A DNA stretch of 40,659 nt, from the NCBI GenBank assembly GCA_037384885.1, contig JARRNO010000013.1, forward strand, positions 1-40,659. The letters are read 5' to 3'. Positions 32,195 to 40,269 of this stretch are shown here, in pieces. The position numbers and the translations under genes are program-made. The number at the start of each line of letters is the position of its first letter. Positions within the stretch are counted from its first letter, which is position 1. The notes beneath the pieces were generated by a model that made no database searches, was not told the DNA's origin, and saw only the letters and a list, made by a program, of their open reading frames with translations. The DNA comes from JARRNO01 sp037384885 (GTDB lineage: Bacteria; Acidobacteriota; UBA4820; DSQY01).

Positions 32195-33733
32195 ATGGCC
32201 GTCACCATCGATGGAAAGTCTTTGACGATCGAAACCGTTACCCGGGTGGCGCGCTTCAACGAAAAGGTGGAGCTTGCGCCTGAGGCGCTGGAACGGATCA
32301 AAACGTGCCGCCACATGATCGAGGAGAAAATAAAAGCCCGTGAAATCATGTATGGCGTCAACACGGGCATCGGCGAATTCTCAGAGATTGTGTTGGACGA
32401 CGAACAGGTGAAACAGTTCCAGCGCTACCTGATTTACAACCATGCCGCCGGAATCGGAGAGCCCGCTCCCGTCGAGCATGTTCGAGCCGCCATGCTCAGC
32501 CGCATCAATGTGCACGCCAAAGGACACTCGGGCTGCCGGCCTGAAATCACTCAGACTTACGTAAAACTGCTGAATGCGGGAATCACCCCCGCGGTTTGTG
32601 AGAAGGGAAGCGTCGGAGCCTGCGGGGATCTCGCCCCCATGAGCCAGACGGCTCTCAGCCTTATGGGTGAGGGCGAATGCTTTTTTGAGGGGCGGAAAAT
32701 GGCCACGGCCGAGGCCATGGAAAGGGCGGGCATTCCCATACCCGGTCTCAAGGCCCGGGACGGTCTGGCTGCCATCAACGGCTCCAATCTGATTACGGGA
32801 ATGGCCTGTCTCCAGCTCTATGATGCGGAAAAATGGGTCAAGCACGCCGAGATCGCCGCCTCCATGAGTCTAGAAGCCCTCATGGCGAACATGAAGCCGT
32901 ACGACCTGAGGCTGCACCGCCTGCGTGGATTTCACGGAGCTGTCACTGCGGCCTCGAACATGCGAAGGGTCATGGAGGGATCCGATCTGGCAACGGGCAA
33001 GATCAAGACAAAAGTTCAGGATGCCTACTCCATGCGCTCGACTCCCCAGGTGATCGGTGCGCTTCGCGACCAACTCGCCCATGCGAGGCGGCAAATTGAA
33101 ATCGAGTTAAATGGCGTGGCGGACAATCCCATCTTTCTTCCGGAAGAAAACGAAGTCCTGACGGGGGCAAATTTCCAGGGAACCCCCGTAAGCATGCCTC
33201 TCGACATGGTCGGCGCCGGTATTACCATGGTGAGTGTGCTTTCCGAGCGGCGCTTGAACCGCCTGCTCAATCCAGCCCTCAACATGGGACTGCCTGCCTT
33301 CCTGACGAAGGGAGCGGGCATGTTTTCGGGAATGATGCTCAGCCAATATACCGCAGACACGCTCATCGTCGAACAGAGAATTCTGAGCGCCCCTTCGTGT
33401 ATCCAATCCATTCCGGCGGCGGCCGACCAAGAAGATTTCGTCAGCATGGGGATGAACGGCGCTCTAAAGACCCGACAGATTCTCGAAAACGGCTTGGCCG
33501 TTTTGGGGATTGAACTCATGGCCGCTTCCCAGGCGCTGGACTTCCGGGAGTATCAGTTCGGAAACGGAACGCAATCCGCGCGCGAAGCTGTTCGCTCCGA
33601 GGTTTCCCACCTGGAGGAGGATCGCCCCCTGTTCAAGGATCACAACACCATGCGCGAGCTGGTACGTAAAGGGATGGTTTTGGACGCGGTAGAAAGCGCC
33701 GTGGGCACCCTCGATGCCTCATGGGATCGCTGA
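32195..33733 (+). CDS. hutH: Histidine ammonia-lyase-like MIO enzyme with an Ala-Cys-Gly triad
   Basis: 512 residues, typical HAL length. GAGGAG lies eight bases before the ATG. Active-site blocks: MYGVNTGIGEFSE (catalytic Tyr), YLIYNHAAGIGEP (His typical of HAL rather than PAL), GSVGACGDLAPMSQTALSLM, and QDAYSMRSTPQVIG. The MIO cofactor normally forms from Ala-Ser-Gly; here residues 142-144 are Ala-Cys-Gly. Cys can supply the same dehydroalanine in a studied HAL mutant. No hutU, hutI or hutG is adjacent, so histidine catabolism is not proven; other aromatic amino acid lyase or aminomutase activities are possible. Confidence 0.88.
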   Translation: MAVTIDGKSLTIETVTRVARFNEKVELAPEALERIKTCRHMIEEKIKAREIMYGVNTGIGEFSEIVLDDEQVKQFQRYLIYNHAAGIGEPAPVEHVRAAMLSRINVHAKGHSGCRPEITQTYVKLLNAGITPAVCEKGSVGACGDLAPMSQTALSLMGEGECFFEGRKMATAEAMERAGIPIPGLKARDGLAAINGSNLITGMACLQLYDAEKWVKHAEIAASMSLEALMANMKPYDLRLHRLRGFHGAVTAASNMRRVMEGSDLATGKIKTKVQDAYSMRSTPQVIGALRDQLAHARRQIEIELNGVADNPIFLPEENEVLTGANFQGTPVSMPLDMVGAGITMVSVLSERRLNRLLNPALNMGLPAFLTKGAGMFSGMMLSQYTADTLIVEQRILSAPSCIQSIPAAADQEDFVSMGMNGALKTRQILENGLAVLGIELMAASQALDFREYQFGNGTQSAREAVRSEVSHLEEDRPLFKDHNTMRELVRKGMVLDAVESAVGTLDASWDR

Positions 33734-33770
33734 CCGCTGCTTTCAAGCACCCCCTGATGTCTTGAAAAAA

Positions 33771-33797
33771 GGTCCGGCTCCATTCAGAAGCCGGGCC
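33771..33797. terminator. Bidirectional terminator between hutH and rph
   Basis: GGTCCGGCT (33771-33779) pairs with AGCCGGGCC (33789-33797), one wobble, 9-base loop. An A-run (33765-33770) precedes it and TT-A-TGCCTTTT follows, so it can act on both converging transcripts. Confidence 0.75.
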
Positions 33798-33838
33798 TTA
33801 TGCCTTTTCGCGGCCAACCGGTTGGTGGAGTATCCAGG

Positions 33839-34561
33839 CTAGAACAGCCCCGGAAGGACTTCCCGCTGAAGCTCAAAGAGCTGGTCGATTCCATGCTTCG
33901 CCAGGGCGATCAACGCATCCAGGTCTTCCTTTGAAAAGGGCTCCTGTTCCGCTGTCCCCTGGATCTCAATCAGTTTGCCGTCGTTGGTCATGACGAGATT
34001 CATGTCGACTTCAGCAACCGAATCTTCCTCATAGTTCAAATCGAGAAGCTTCTCCTGGTTAAGAATTCCAACGCTGACAGCGGCTACCATGCTCTTGACC
34101 GGAAATGAGTTGATGAGCCCCGCATCTTTTAAATGTTGAAGAGCCAGGCAGAGGGCGACAAACGCACCCGTAACGGACGCCGTACGGGTACCGCCGTCGG
34201 CTTGGATTACATCACAATCCAGCCAGATAGTCTTGTCGGCGATGGCCCCGAGATCCACCGCGCACCTCATGGAACGGCCGATCAAGCGCTGAATCTCCTG
34301 TGTTCGGCCTTTTTGCCGCCCCCGGCTCGCTTCACGAATCGTTCTTTTCTGGGTCGAGGCGGGAAGCATTCCGTATTCGGCGGTGATCCACCCCTGCCCC
34401 GCCCCACGCAGGAAGGGCGGAACCTTTTCATCCACGGTAGCGCTGCAGACAACGCGAGTATTCCCAAACTCAACAAGGCAAGAGCCCTCGGGATATTTCA
34501 AGTATCCGGGCTGGATGGCGACGGGCCGAAGATTGTCGGCCTCCCGGCTGTCACTTCTCAT
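33839..34561 (-). CDS. rph: Ribonuclease PH
   Basis: 240 residues, full length. Phosphorolytic 3' tRNA processing. Motifs: GNTRVVCSATVDEKVPPFLR, GWITAEYGMLPAST, REASRGRQKGRTQEIQRLIG (phosphate- and RNA-binding Arg residues), and DCDVIQADGGTRTASVTG, followed by DLNYEEDSVAEVDMN. The active-site Asp residues (DCDVIQADGG; DLNYEEDS) are intact. It overlaps murI by 11 bases and is the last gene of the cell-wall operon. Confidence 0.97.
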   Translation of the reverse strand: MRSDSREADNLRPVAIQPGYLKYPEGSCLVEFGNTRVVCSATVDEKVPPFLRGAGQGWITAEYGMLPASTQKRTIREASRGRQKGRTQEIQRLIGRSMRCAVDLGAIADKTIWLDCDVIQADGGTRTASVTGAFVALCLALQHLKDAGLINSFPVKSMVAAVSVGILNQEKLLDLNYEEDSVAEVDMNLVMTNDGKLIEIQGTAEQEPFSKEDLDALIALAKHGIDQLFELQREVLPGLF

Positions 34562-35381
34562 GAATCACCAACCTTTCTTCTTCAACATGCTCGATATGGT
34601 TCAGAGTGATGCCAAGGATTGTCTCTCCCACTTCACGAAAGTGAGTGCCTGAGTCGGTCACAAAGCAGGAAAGCGCCCCGGGAGAGAACGTTGATTGGGT
34701 GCCGGGCGCAGGTAAGCCGGGCAGAGAGGAACCGAGCTCCAGGGCGGCCGCCTCCGCGGAGGAGATGAGCCGAACCTGCCCATGGGTTATCTTTTCAAGC
34801 ACGGGGGTGAGGACCGGATAGTGGGTGCAGCCCAGAATCAGCGTGTCGATCCCTTTCTCCAAGAGCGGCTGGAGGTAGTGGTCCGCGATCTGTTCAGCCA
34901 CGGAAGTGCCTGCCCAACCTTCCTCCACGACCGGCACAAAAAGCGGGCAAGCGGCGCCGAAGACTTGCGCGTCCGGGGATATGGCATGAATTGCTGCTGT
35001 ATAGGCACCGCTGAATACGGTGGCGCGCGTCCCGATGAGTCCGATGCGGCCGTTGCGAGTTGCTTGGACGGCGCGCTTGGCCCCCGGTTCGATCATGCCC
35101 AGTACGGGCACGGGGAGAGAGCGTGCTATGGCTGTTCGTGCGACGGCGCTGCTTGTATTGCAGGCAATGACAAGTGCGGAAATGTCCCGCTCCATCAGAA
35201 AATGCGTGATTTCCGTCGAGTAGCGGAGCACGGTTTCAGGTGATTTGTTGCCGTATGGGACTCGCGCCGTGTCCCCGAAATAAAGGATATCCAATTCCGG
35301 GTACGACTTGCGTAGAGACGCCACCACGGTCAGCCCGCCGACCCCCGAGTCGAACACCCCAATGGGCGCCGTGCTTTTCAT
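34551..35381 (-). CDS. murI: Glutamate racemase
   Basis: 276 residues from ATG 35381, which overlaps the gerM stop (ATGA); the frame extends 51 codons upstream but without similarity. GVFDSGVGGLTVVASLRKSY is the substrate loop, ALVIACNTSSAVA holds the first catalytic Cys, and LILGCTHYPVLTPVL the second. FGDTARVPYGNKSPE is also conserved. It makes D-glutamate for peptidoglycan. The murI-rph pair is a frequent bacterial arrangement. Confidence 0.96.
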   Translation of the reverse strand: MKSTAPIGVFDSGVGGLTVVASLRKSYPELDILYFGDTARVPYGNKSPETVLRYSTEITHFLMERDISALVIACNTSSAVARTAIARSLPVPVLGMIEPGAKRAVQATRNGRIGLIGTRATVFSGAYTAAIHAISPDAQVFGAACPLFVPVVEEGWAGTSVAEQIADHYLQPLLEKGIDTLILGCTHYPVLTPVLEKITHGQVRLISSAEAAALELGSSLPGLPAPGTQSTFSPGALSCFVTDSGTHFREVGETILGITLNHIEHVEEERLVIHEK

Positions 35382-35980
35382 GATCCCAAGCCCGCGAATT
35401 TCGTCCGCAGTCCCGGTTCGACCATGAGCGGGTCGGCCGGAAGCGGCTTGGAAACGTCCACATGTCCGAGAAGCGTTTGCACTTGCCGGCCGTCCACCAG
35501 GATCTGGACCCCCGAGACGTGTGGGAAATTCCAATGAAGCGTGTCAATGACGCCGTACACACGGGCCATCTCTACCGTCGATCCTCCCCCGCTGCTGACC
35601 GGGCCAGTCAGGTCGACCACCACAGTATGCGGATCCAGCTCATACAGGGAACGAAGTTCGCAACCCTGCGGAAAGGGCAGCCATTGTGAGGATAGCGCCG
35701 GTCCGGCCAGATAACGGTTGAGCACGGCGACCATGTCCTGAACGGGATCCCCTTTCAACGGCAACTCGTCGGAGCAGAGCGTTAAGAGACCGCTCTCGCC
35801 GTCGGGATAAAGGAGGCCCACGGGACTTCCTGTTGAGGAAGGAGCGGCCGCATTCTGCTCAGTCCGGGCCGTTTGAGGGGCCTGCGGGGACTGTTCAGAA
35901 GTCCCACGGCAACCGCCGGCGGCAAGGATCAGTACGCCGCTGATCAGGCTAAGGAGTAGGTAGCGCCGGATTCTTGCCAT
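35378..35980 (-). CDS. GerMN-domain lipoprotein
   Basis: 200 residues from ATG 35980. Lipoprotein signal MARIRRYLLLSLISGVLILA with lipobox AGGC (Cys ~24). After a Ser/Gln/Pro/Ala linker, residues ~65-190 form a single GerMN domain: PVQDMVAVLNRYLAGP, VVVDLTGPVSSGGGSTVEMA, VYGVIDTLHWNFPHVSGVQI and ILVDGRQVQTLLGHVDVSKP. GerMN domains occur in envelope proteins, not only sporulation ones. It overlaps the amidase by 32 bases and murI by four, so it belongs to the peptidoglycan operon. Confidence 0.88.
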   Translation of the reverse strand: MARIRRYLLLSLISGVLILAAGGCRGTSEQSPQAPQTARTEQNAAAPSSTGSPVGLLYPDGESGLLTLCSDELPLKGDPVQDMVAVLNRYLAGPALSSQWLPFPQGCELRSLYELDPHTVVVDLTGPVSSGGGSTVEMARVYGVIDTLHWNFPHVSGVQILVDGRQVQTLLGHVDVSKPLPADPLMVEPGLRTKFAGLGS

Positions 35981-37587
35981 CGTGTTTGGCCCTAAAATCC
36001 ATGATCGCCTTTCCCAGAGTGGCGGCAACCTGGTCTTGAAAGTCTGAATCGGACAATTGCGCGGCTTCGTGAGGGTTGGTCAAAAAGGCCACCTCCACGA
36101 GGACCGCCGGCATTTCCGCTCCTTCCAGCACGACAAATGGCGCCTGGCTTACCCCCCTTTCCTTGGTGCCGAGGAGGTCGTTCAGGCGCTTCTGTATGGC
36201 TTCCGCCAGATCGGAACTTTCTGCCATGTAACGGTTTTGGGCAAGGCTCCAGAGAACCATGGACAGCGCGTTGCCGTCCGGTGAGCGCCCTCCTGATGAG
36301 GCATTCTCTTTTTCCGCAAGCTGCTTGCTCCACAGGTTAGTGGCCTGGCGGCTCATGAAATAAGTTTCTGCTCCTTTGGCCAGGGGCGAAGGAGAGGCAT
36401 TGATGTGTATGGAGAGAAAGACGTCGGCGTGATCGAAATTAGCGATAGCCGTTCGCTGAGTCAGCGGTATGAATGTATCGGTGTTCCTGGTAAGAATCGT
36501 CTCGATACCTTGTTTTTGAAGCCACGCGCCTAGGTCCTTTGCGATGACGAGGGTGAAGGTTTTCTCTTCCTCGCCGTTCTTGTTGACAGCACCGGAATCC
36601 GATCCGCCGTGGCCGGGATCGATCACAACAACGTAACGCCCTCGCGCTTGCGGGGATCCAGCTCGCACAGGGACGCCGCCGGGAATTTGCGGAGTCTGCA
36701 GTTGAGTAGAAGGTCCGGGCTGGGAGGGTTGAGGTGGGGTCGCAGGAACCTGTTGACTCTCCCCCTGAAGGAGGAGCACGAAACGTTCAGGATTCCGAAG
36801 CTTAAAGGACGAAAAGGACTTGAATCCCTTTCCCAGAAGGATTGCAACGCCGCTCCCCGCCGGCAGGGGCTTCACGGCGGTAGCAATTCCGCTGCCGAGT
36901 CCCCTCTCCTGGGCATTGACCGTTCCCTTCGACATCCGCACTTCGAGACGCTGCCCTTTCCTGGTCAGCTTCGTATCAGAGGCCCCTTCACCCGTGAAGG
37001 TAAAACGAATCCGGTCGNNNNNNNNNNNNNNNNNNNNNNNNNNNNNNNNNNNNNNNNNNNNNNNNNNNNNNNNNNNNNNNGTCGACGGAAAGGGCGATCT
37101 GCATTGTTATGCCGGTCTCTTCCACTTTGGGCGTCAGGCCGCCCTGCCCGGCCTGAACCTTTCCTGCAGCGGGCGCGGCGTGAGCTTCGGATTGGGCGGC
37201 TCCCAAAATTTTAACGGGCCCCCCGAGCGCCTTTGGGAGCGCCTCAGTGAGAAAATCCAACGGCACCCACAGGCAGCCGGAATCTTTTCGTGACGGTTTG
37301 CTCAGCTTGATGATTCTGCCATCGAGAGAAACGACGGCGCTGAACGTGGAAAACAGGAACCGGTGGCCGCCGACAGTCCATTGGGGATATCTGGAGACGG
37401 GATCTTCGCCGACCGTTCCCCCTAAGCCGGAAGCAAGGTCGGATAGACAGACGAAAGACACCCCGGCCCACTGTTTCGTTTGAAGCGTCAGGCTGCCGCC
37501 CGGCGTTTGAACTTGAATGGCCTGGGAAGGGAGTGACAGGAAAGTGAGTGTTATGAACGCTAAGACAACGAGGATTTTTTTCTGCAT
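35949..37587 (-). CDS. N-acetylmuramoyl-L-alanine amidase with AMIN domain (interrupted by a sequence gap)
   Basis: Starts at ATG 37587 with a signal peptide (ILVVLAFITLTFLSLPSQA). A copper-amine-oxidase-N-like region follows (~25-130), then a linker, then an AMIN domain broken by the N-run (37018-37080). After a Pro-rich linker comes the Amidase_3 domain: VVVIDPGHGGSDSGAV (zinc His), EEEKTFTLVIAKDL (zinc Glu), FLSIHINASPS (zinc His) and LVEVAFLTNP (catalytic Glu). It cleaves septal or other peptidoglycan in the periplasm. Taken with 63 N, the two halves are out of frame, so the true gap length is wrong; joined directly they fit. Confidence 0.9.
37018..37080. other. Assembly gap (63 N)
   Basis: 63 unknown bases inside the AMIN region of the amidase. 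For the gene to stay in frame the real length must be 2 modulo 3. The bases flanking it overlap by four (CGAC when read on the minus strand); joining there gives an uninterrupted frame, IALSVDRIRFTFTGEG. Confidence 0.95.
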
Positions 37588-37629
37588 GCTCCAGGCCCGA
37601 TTGCGGGCGCGACGCCCGGACTGCCTTCT

Positions 37630-37659
37630 ATTCTACGATTCCGAGAAGGGCCTTGGCAA
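37630..37659 (-). promoter_or_regulatory. Sigma70-type promoter for the amidase-gerM-murI-rph operon
   Basis: On the minus strand TTGCCA (37659-37654), 18-base spacer, TAGAAT (37635-37630). The start would be near 37623, with a GC hairpin in the short leader. A GAAGGG/CCCTTC dyad (37645-37665) straddles the -35 region and could be an operator. Confidence 0.6.
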
Positions 37660-37696
37660 CCCTTCCGTCTGAAGCGGAGTTCGGAAGACATCTTTC

Positions 37697-38680
37697 TCAA
37701 GACTCTTCTTCGAGGATGATTTTCAACCGGTAAGGGCGCCCCCCGATCCTTACGGGCAGATCGACGGGCATTCCAGGAACCAGTTCAAACGAACCTGGTT
37801 CCCTTCCATCGCCGGGAATCGGTTCATCGGCCAATTGCTCGAAGTTTTCCTGGCTGTCAAGCAGCGACGCATCTTCTTCCGATTGAGAGAAGGGGTCGTC
37901 TTCGGCGGGGTTCCCGTCGCGAGAAGATTGGCCGCCGCTTTCGTCGGGAGGATTCTTGGTGCCGTCGGCGATGGCGCCCAGCTCTGCAAGCAGCTTTTTT
38001 CGGTCCATCATGACCGTGCTGCTGTCGAACTCTGGACCTTCAAGAGACTTGTCGTCGTCAGGCATGACTCGCTCTTCCTCCTGATTCTGGGGCGGCAGCA
38101 TCTCCGCCGCCCGCTTAATGACCAGTTTACTGACAGACTCCAACGTGTCTTCCACCCCGATCCCCTCGGATGCAATGGCTTCGAAGAACGGATAATTGCC
38201 CGTGTTCAGGGCGGCGTCCAACTCTTCCACGGTGCAGATATCCGGAAGATCCCTTTTATTATACTGCATCACGATTGGGATATCTTCCCGCCTCGTCCCA
38301 TTCTCCTCAAGGCTTATCAGCATTTGCTGCAAGGAGGCCTTGTCCGCATCCAACATCTTTTCTTGACTGTCGGCGACGAAGACGATCCCATCGGCCCCTT
38401 TCAACACCCGCTTCCGGGTGTTTTCGTAGAAGACCTGTCCGGGTACGGTATACAACTGAAGCTTGACCTTGAAGCCCGACAGCTCTCCCGCATCTACGGG
38501 AAGAAAATCGAAAAAGAGCGTCCGGTCTGAGTTGGTGGACAAAGAAAGAATTTTGCCCCGGCGATCCTCATCCATAGCCTCATAAATGTACTTGATGTTG
38601 GTCGTCTTTCCGCAGAGTCCCGGTCCGTAGAAGACAATCTTTGCAGTCAGTTCCTTGTTGACATGGTTTAAAACCGCCAT
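37697..38680 (-). CDS. MglA-type small GTPase with acidic C-terminal extension
   Basis: 327 residues; MglA itself is about 195. The N-terminal part has KIVFYGPGLCGKTTNIKYIY (P-loop), LQLYTVPGQVFYENTRKRVL (the MglA-specific PGQ segment), ADGIVFVADSQ and QYNKRDLPD (NKxD). Residues ~200-295 are a low-complexity Asp/Glu/Ser-rich linker, and the end is a short folded segment FELVPGMPVDLPVRIGGRPY RLKIIL. MglA switches control cell polarity and gliding with an MglB GAP. No mglB lies nearby. The extension may bind an effector or localise the protein. No clear promoter is seen. Confidence 0.9.
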   Translation of the reverse strand: MAVLNHVNKELTAKIVFYGPGLCGKTTNIKYIYEAMDEDRRGKILSLSTNSDRTLFFDFLPVDAGELSGFKVKLQLYTVPGQVFYENTRKRVLKGADGIVFVADSQEKMLDADKASLQQMLISLEENGTRREDIPIVMQYNKRDLPDICTVEELDAALNTGNYPFFEAIASEGIGVEDTLESVSKLVIKRAAEMLPPQNQEEERVMPDDDKSLEGPEFDSSTVMMDRKKLLAELGAIADGTKNPPDESGGQSSRDGNPAEDDPFSQSEEDASLLDSQENFEQLADEPIPGDGREPGSFELVPGMPVDLPVRIGGRPYRLKIILEEES

Positions 38681-38739
38681 ATTCTCGAGTCCATCCTGTA
38701 TTCTCTTTCGTCGTGGCGCTCACCCTCTGAGCCGCTGAA

Positions 38740-38764
38740 CGGGCGCTCGGTATCCAGGCGCCCG
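38740..38764 (-). terminator. Short GC hairpin between the exported-protein gene and mglA-like gene
   Basis: CGGGCGC (38740-38746) pairs with GCGCCCG (38758-38764). There is no T-run, so it may be a weak terminator or a processing site after the 38787-39503 gene. Confidence 0.35.
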
Positions 38765-38786
38765 CTTCCAACCGGTTAGGGCCGCT

Positions 38787-39503
38787 TCAGTCCTCGCCGC
38801 CGCTCGCCACTCTATCCATCTTAACGGCGCCGGACAGCGGCTGCCCGGACGTTACATCGTAGCTGAACCAAGTTCCCGCCAGTTCGTTCTCGCCCTTTGC
38901 GGCCTTGAGGACAAAGCGTCCTGAACGGCCGTAGCGCGAATCAATCCTTTCCAGAACAAGTTGTCCGTTGACAAGCGTTCCCTGCAAGTTACCCTGTTGA
39001 CCGTTTTCCAACTTGTAGCTTCCGTTGACGAGAGCGCCGTTCTGAACCAAGTTGACCGTGCCGGAGGTGCCGGAAGGCATCAGCGTAATATGCCATCTCC
39101 CTTCCACAAAGCCCGCATTCGCTGCCAGCGTTTTCCGGCTCTCGGAAATCGCTCTTTTCAGAGCCGCCGCCTCCTCGTAATCCCGTTGGAGACTGCGGAG
39201 GATCTCAAGCCGCCGTTCTTCGAGATGAGCCTTCTGCGTGGCGATTTTGAGAAGAGCGGATGCCTGATTTGCGGAGTGGCTGCCTACAGAATTTTCTCGG
39301 GTTTGTTTGTCAAGCCTTTCAATCTGGTCGCCCACGTCGGCCAACATCTTCCAAGAGGACCGGATCGAAGCTTCCCTCGCGTCCAGGATTGTTTCTAGGG
39401 AGATCAGCCGGATCCTCGCGGTTTCTCCAGCAGCGGGATCGAAAGCAAAGATCACGACCCCGGCCAGTGCTATTCCCAAAAGGGCCGTAATAAGCCGCTT
39501 CAT
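38787..39503 (-). CDS. Exported protein: coiled coil plus beta-rich C-terminal domain, unknown function
   Basis: 238 residues from ATG 39503, with AAAGGTGG upstream; the frame runs 62 codons further back without support. A hydrophobic N-terminus (LITALLGIALAGVVIFAF) anchors or exports it. Residues ~30-125 are charged helix, likely coiled coil. Residues ~130-238 are beta strands of the kind 'G-V-L-QNG--V-GSY---GQQGNLQGTLVNGQLVLE' and 'GRSGRFVLKAAKGENELAGTWF', a lipocalin- or avidin-like repeat pattern. I do not recognise a family. It is transcribed toward mglA-like gene and may share its message. Confidence 0.75.
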   Translation of the reverse strand: MKRLITALLGIALAGVVIFAFDPAAGETARIRLISLETILDAREASIRSSWKMLADVGDQIERLDKQTRENSVGSHSANQASALLKIATQKAHLEERRLEILRSLQRDYEEAAALKRAISESRKTLAANAGFVEGRWHITLMPSGTSGTVNLVQNGALVNGSYKLENGQQGNLQGTLVNGQLVLERIDSRYGRSGRFVLKAAKGENELAGTWFSYDVTSGQPLSGAVKMDRVASGGED

Positions 39504-39524
39504 CGTAACCACCTTTCCCCCATC

Positions 39525-39554
39525 AAGATAACACGCAACGCCAGCAGTTAACAA
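39525..39554 (-). promoter_or_regulatory. Probable promoter for the 38787-39503 gene
   Basis: On the minus strand TTGTTA (39554-39549), 18-base spacer, TATCTT (39530-39525). It lies between the bioY terminator and ATG 39503. Confidence 0.5.
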
Positions 39555-39589
39555 GCAAAAACGCATCGTGCCAGGGCAGCGCAAAGAAC

Positions 39590-39624
39590 AACGCCTCCCC
39601 GCTTCCGGGAAGCGGAGAGGCGTT
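39590..39624 (-). terminator. bioY terminator
   Basis: A 16-base stem (39590-39605 with 39609-39624) with one mismatch and a three-base loop. On the minus strand it is followed by GTTCTTTG. It lies 26 bases after the bioY stop and insulates the next gene. Confidence 0.8.
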
Positions 39625-39649
39625 GCGATAATCAGTATTCTGAAGGCCT

Positions 39650-40204
39650 TCAGCCTTTGGTGATCAGCATCCCGATTCCGGCCGCGCAAATCACCTTAAT
39701 AATTTCCCCTGGAATGAAGGGCAAGAGGCCCAACAGCACCGCCTGCTGGGGACCGGCATGAAGAAGCAGCCCCAACCATGAAGCGCCGCAGGTCAAGATC
39801 AAAAGATCAGCCGCCGCGAGGACAAGGAGGCGGGGCCAGAAGCCCGAAAAGCGCTTCCATCCGTATCCAGCCAAAACAGAAGCCGGGACAAACGCCCAGA
39901 GATATCCCGCCGTCGGTCCGGCGAGAACGGCGAGTCCCGCTGCGCCGCCCGCGAAAAGGCCCATACCGGACCCTCCCAGTCCCAGGTAAGCAGCCTGGAC
40001 GCCTCCGGCCCATGAAGAGCCGAGCCATATTCCTCCGAGAAGCACGAAAAAGGTCTGCAGCGTGAGGGGAACCGGCGTAAAGGGAAGGGGGATGACGACA
40101 AAGGCGCCGAGTGCGCAGGCCAGAAGAAAGAACAGCGCTCCCATGGGGCGGTCCATGGCCCGGGGGACGATTGCGAGACGCGAAAGGGCGGCGATTCTAT
40201 TCAT
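39650..40204 (-). CDS. bioY: BioY biotin transporter substrate-binding subunit
   Basis: 184 residues from ATG 40204, seven bases after GGAGG; ATG 40210 is in frame but overlaps the Shine-Dalgarno. About six membrane helices with the BioY signature PLPFTPVPLTLQTFFVLLGG and GLAVLAGPTAGYLWAFVPAS, ending FIPGEIIKVICAAGIGML. BioY is the S component of ECF biotin transporters and can act alone. No ecfA or ecfT is nearby. Its neighbour is methylmalonyl-CoA mutase, whose pathway includes biotin-dependent propionyl-CoA carboxylase, a sensible pairing. Confidence 0.93.
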   Translation of the reverse strand: MNRIAALSRLAIVPRAMDRPMGALFFLLACALGAFVVIPLPFTPVPLTLQTFFVLLGGIWLGSSWAGGVQAAYLGLGGSGMGLFAGGAAGLAVLAGPTAGYLWAFVPASVLAGYGWKRFSGFWPRLLVLAAADLLILTCGASWLGLLLHAGPQQAVLLGLLPFIPGEIIKVICAAGIGMLITKG

Positions 40205-40224
40205 CTTCATTCCTCCAAGGGGGA

Positions 40225-40253
40225 ATTATGCCAAATGGCCGCACCAAATACAA
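40225..40253 (-). promoter_or_regulatory. Sigma70-type promoter for bioY
   Basis: On the minus strand TTGTAT (40253-40248), 17-base spacer, CATAAT (40230-40225); start near 40218. It lets bioY be made separately from the upstream mutase gene. Confidence 0.65.
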
Positions 40254-40269
40254 TCGGCGGAATCCGGAT

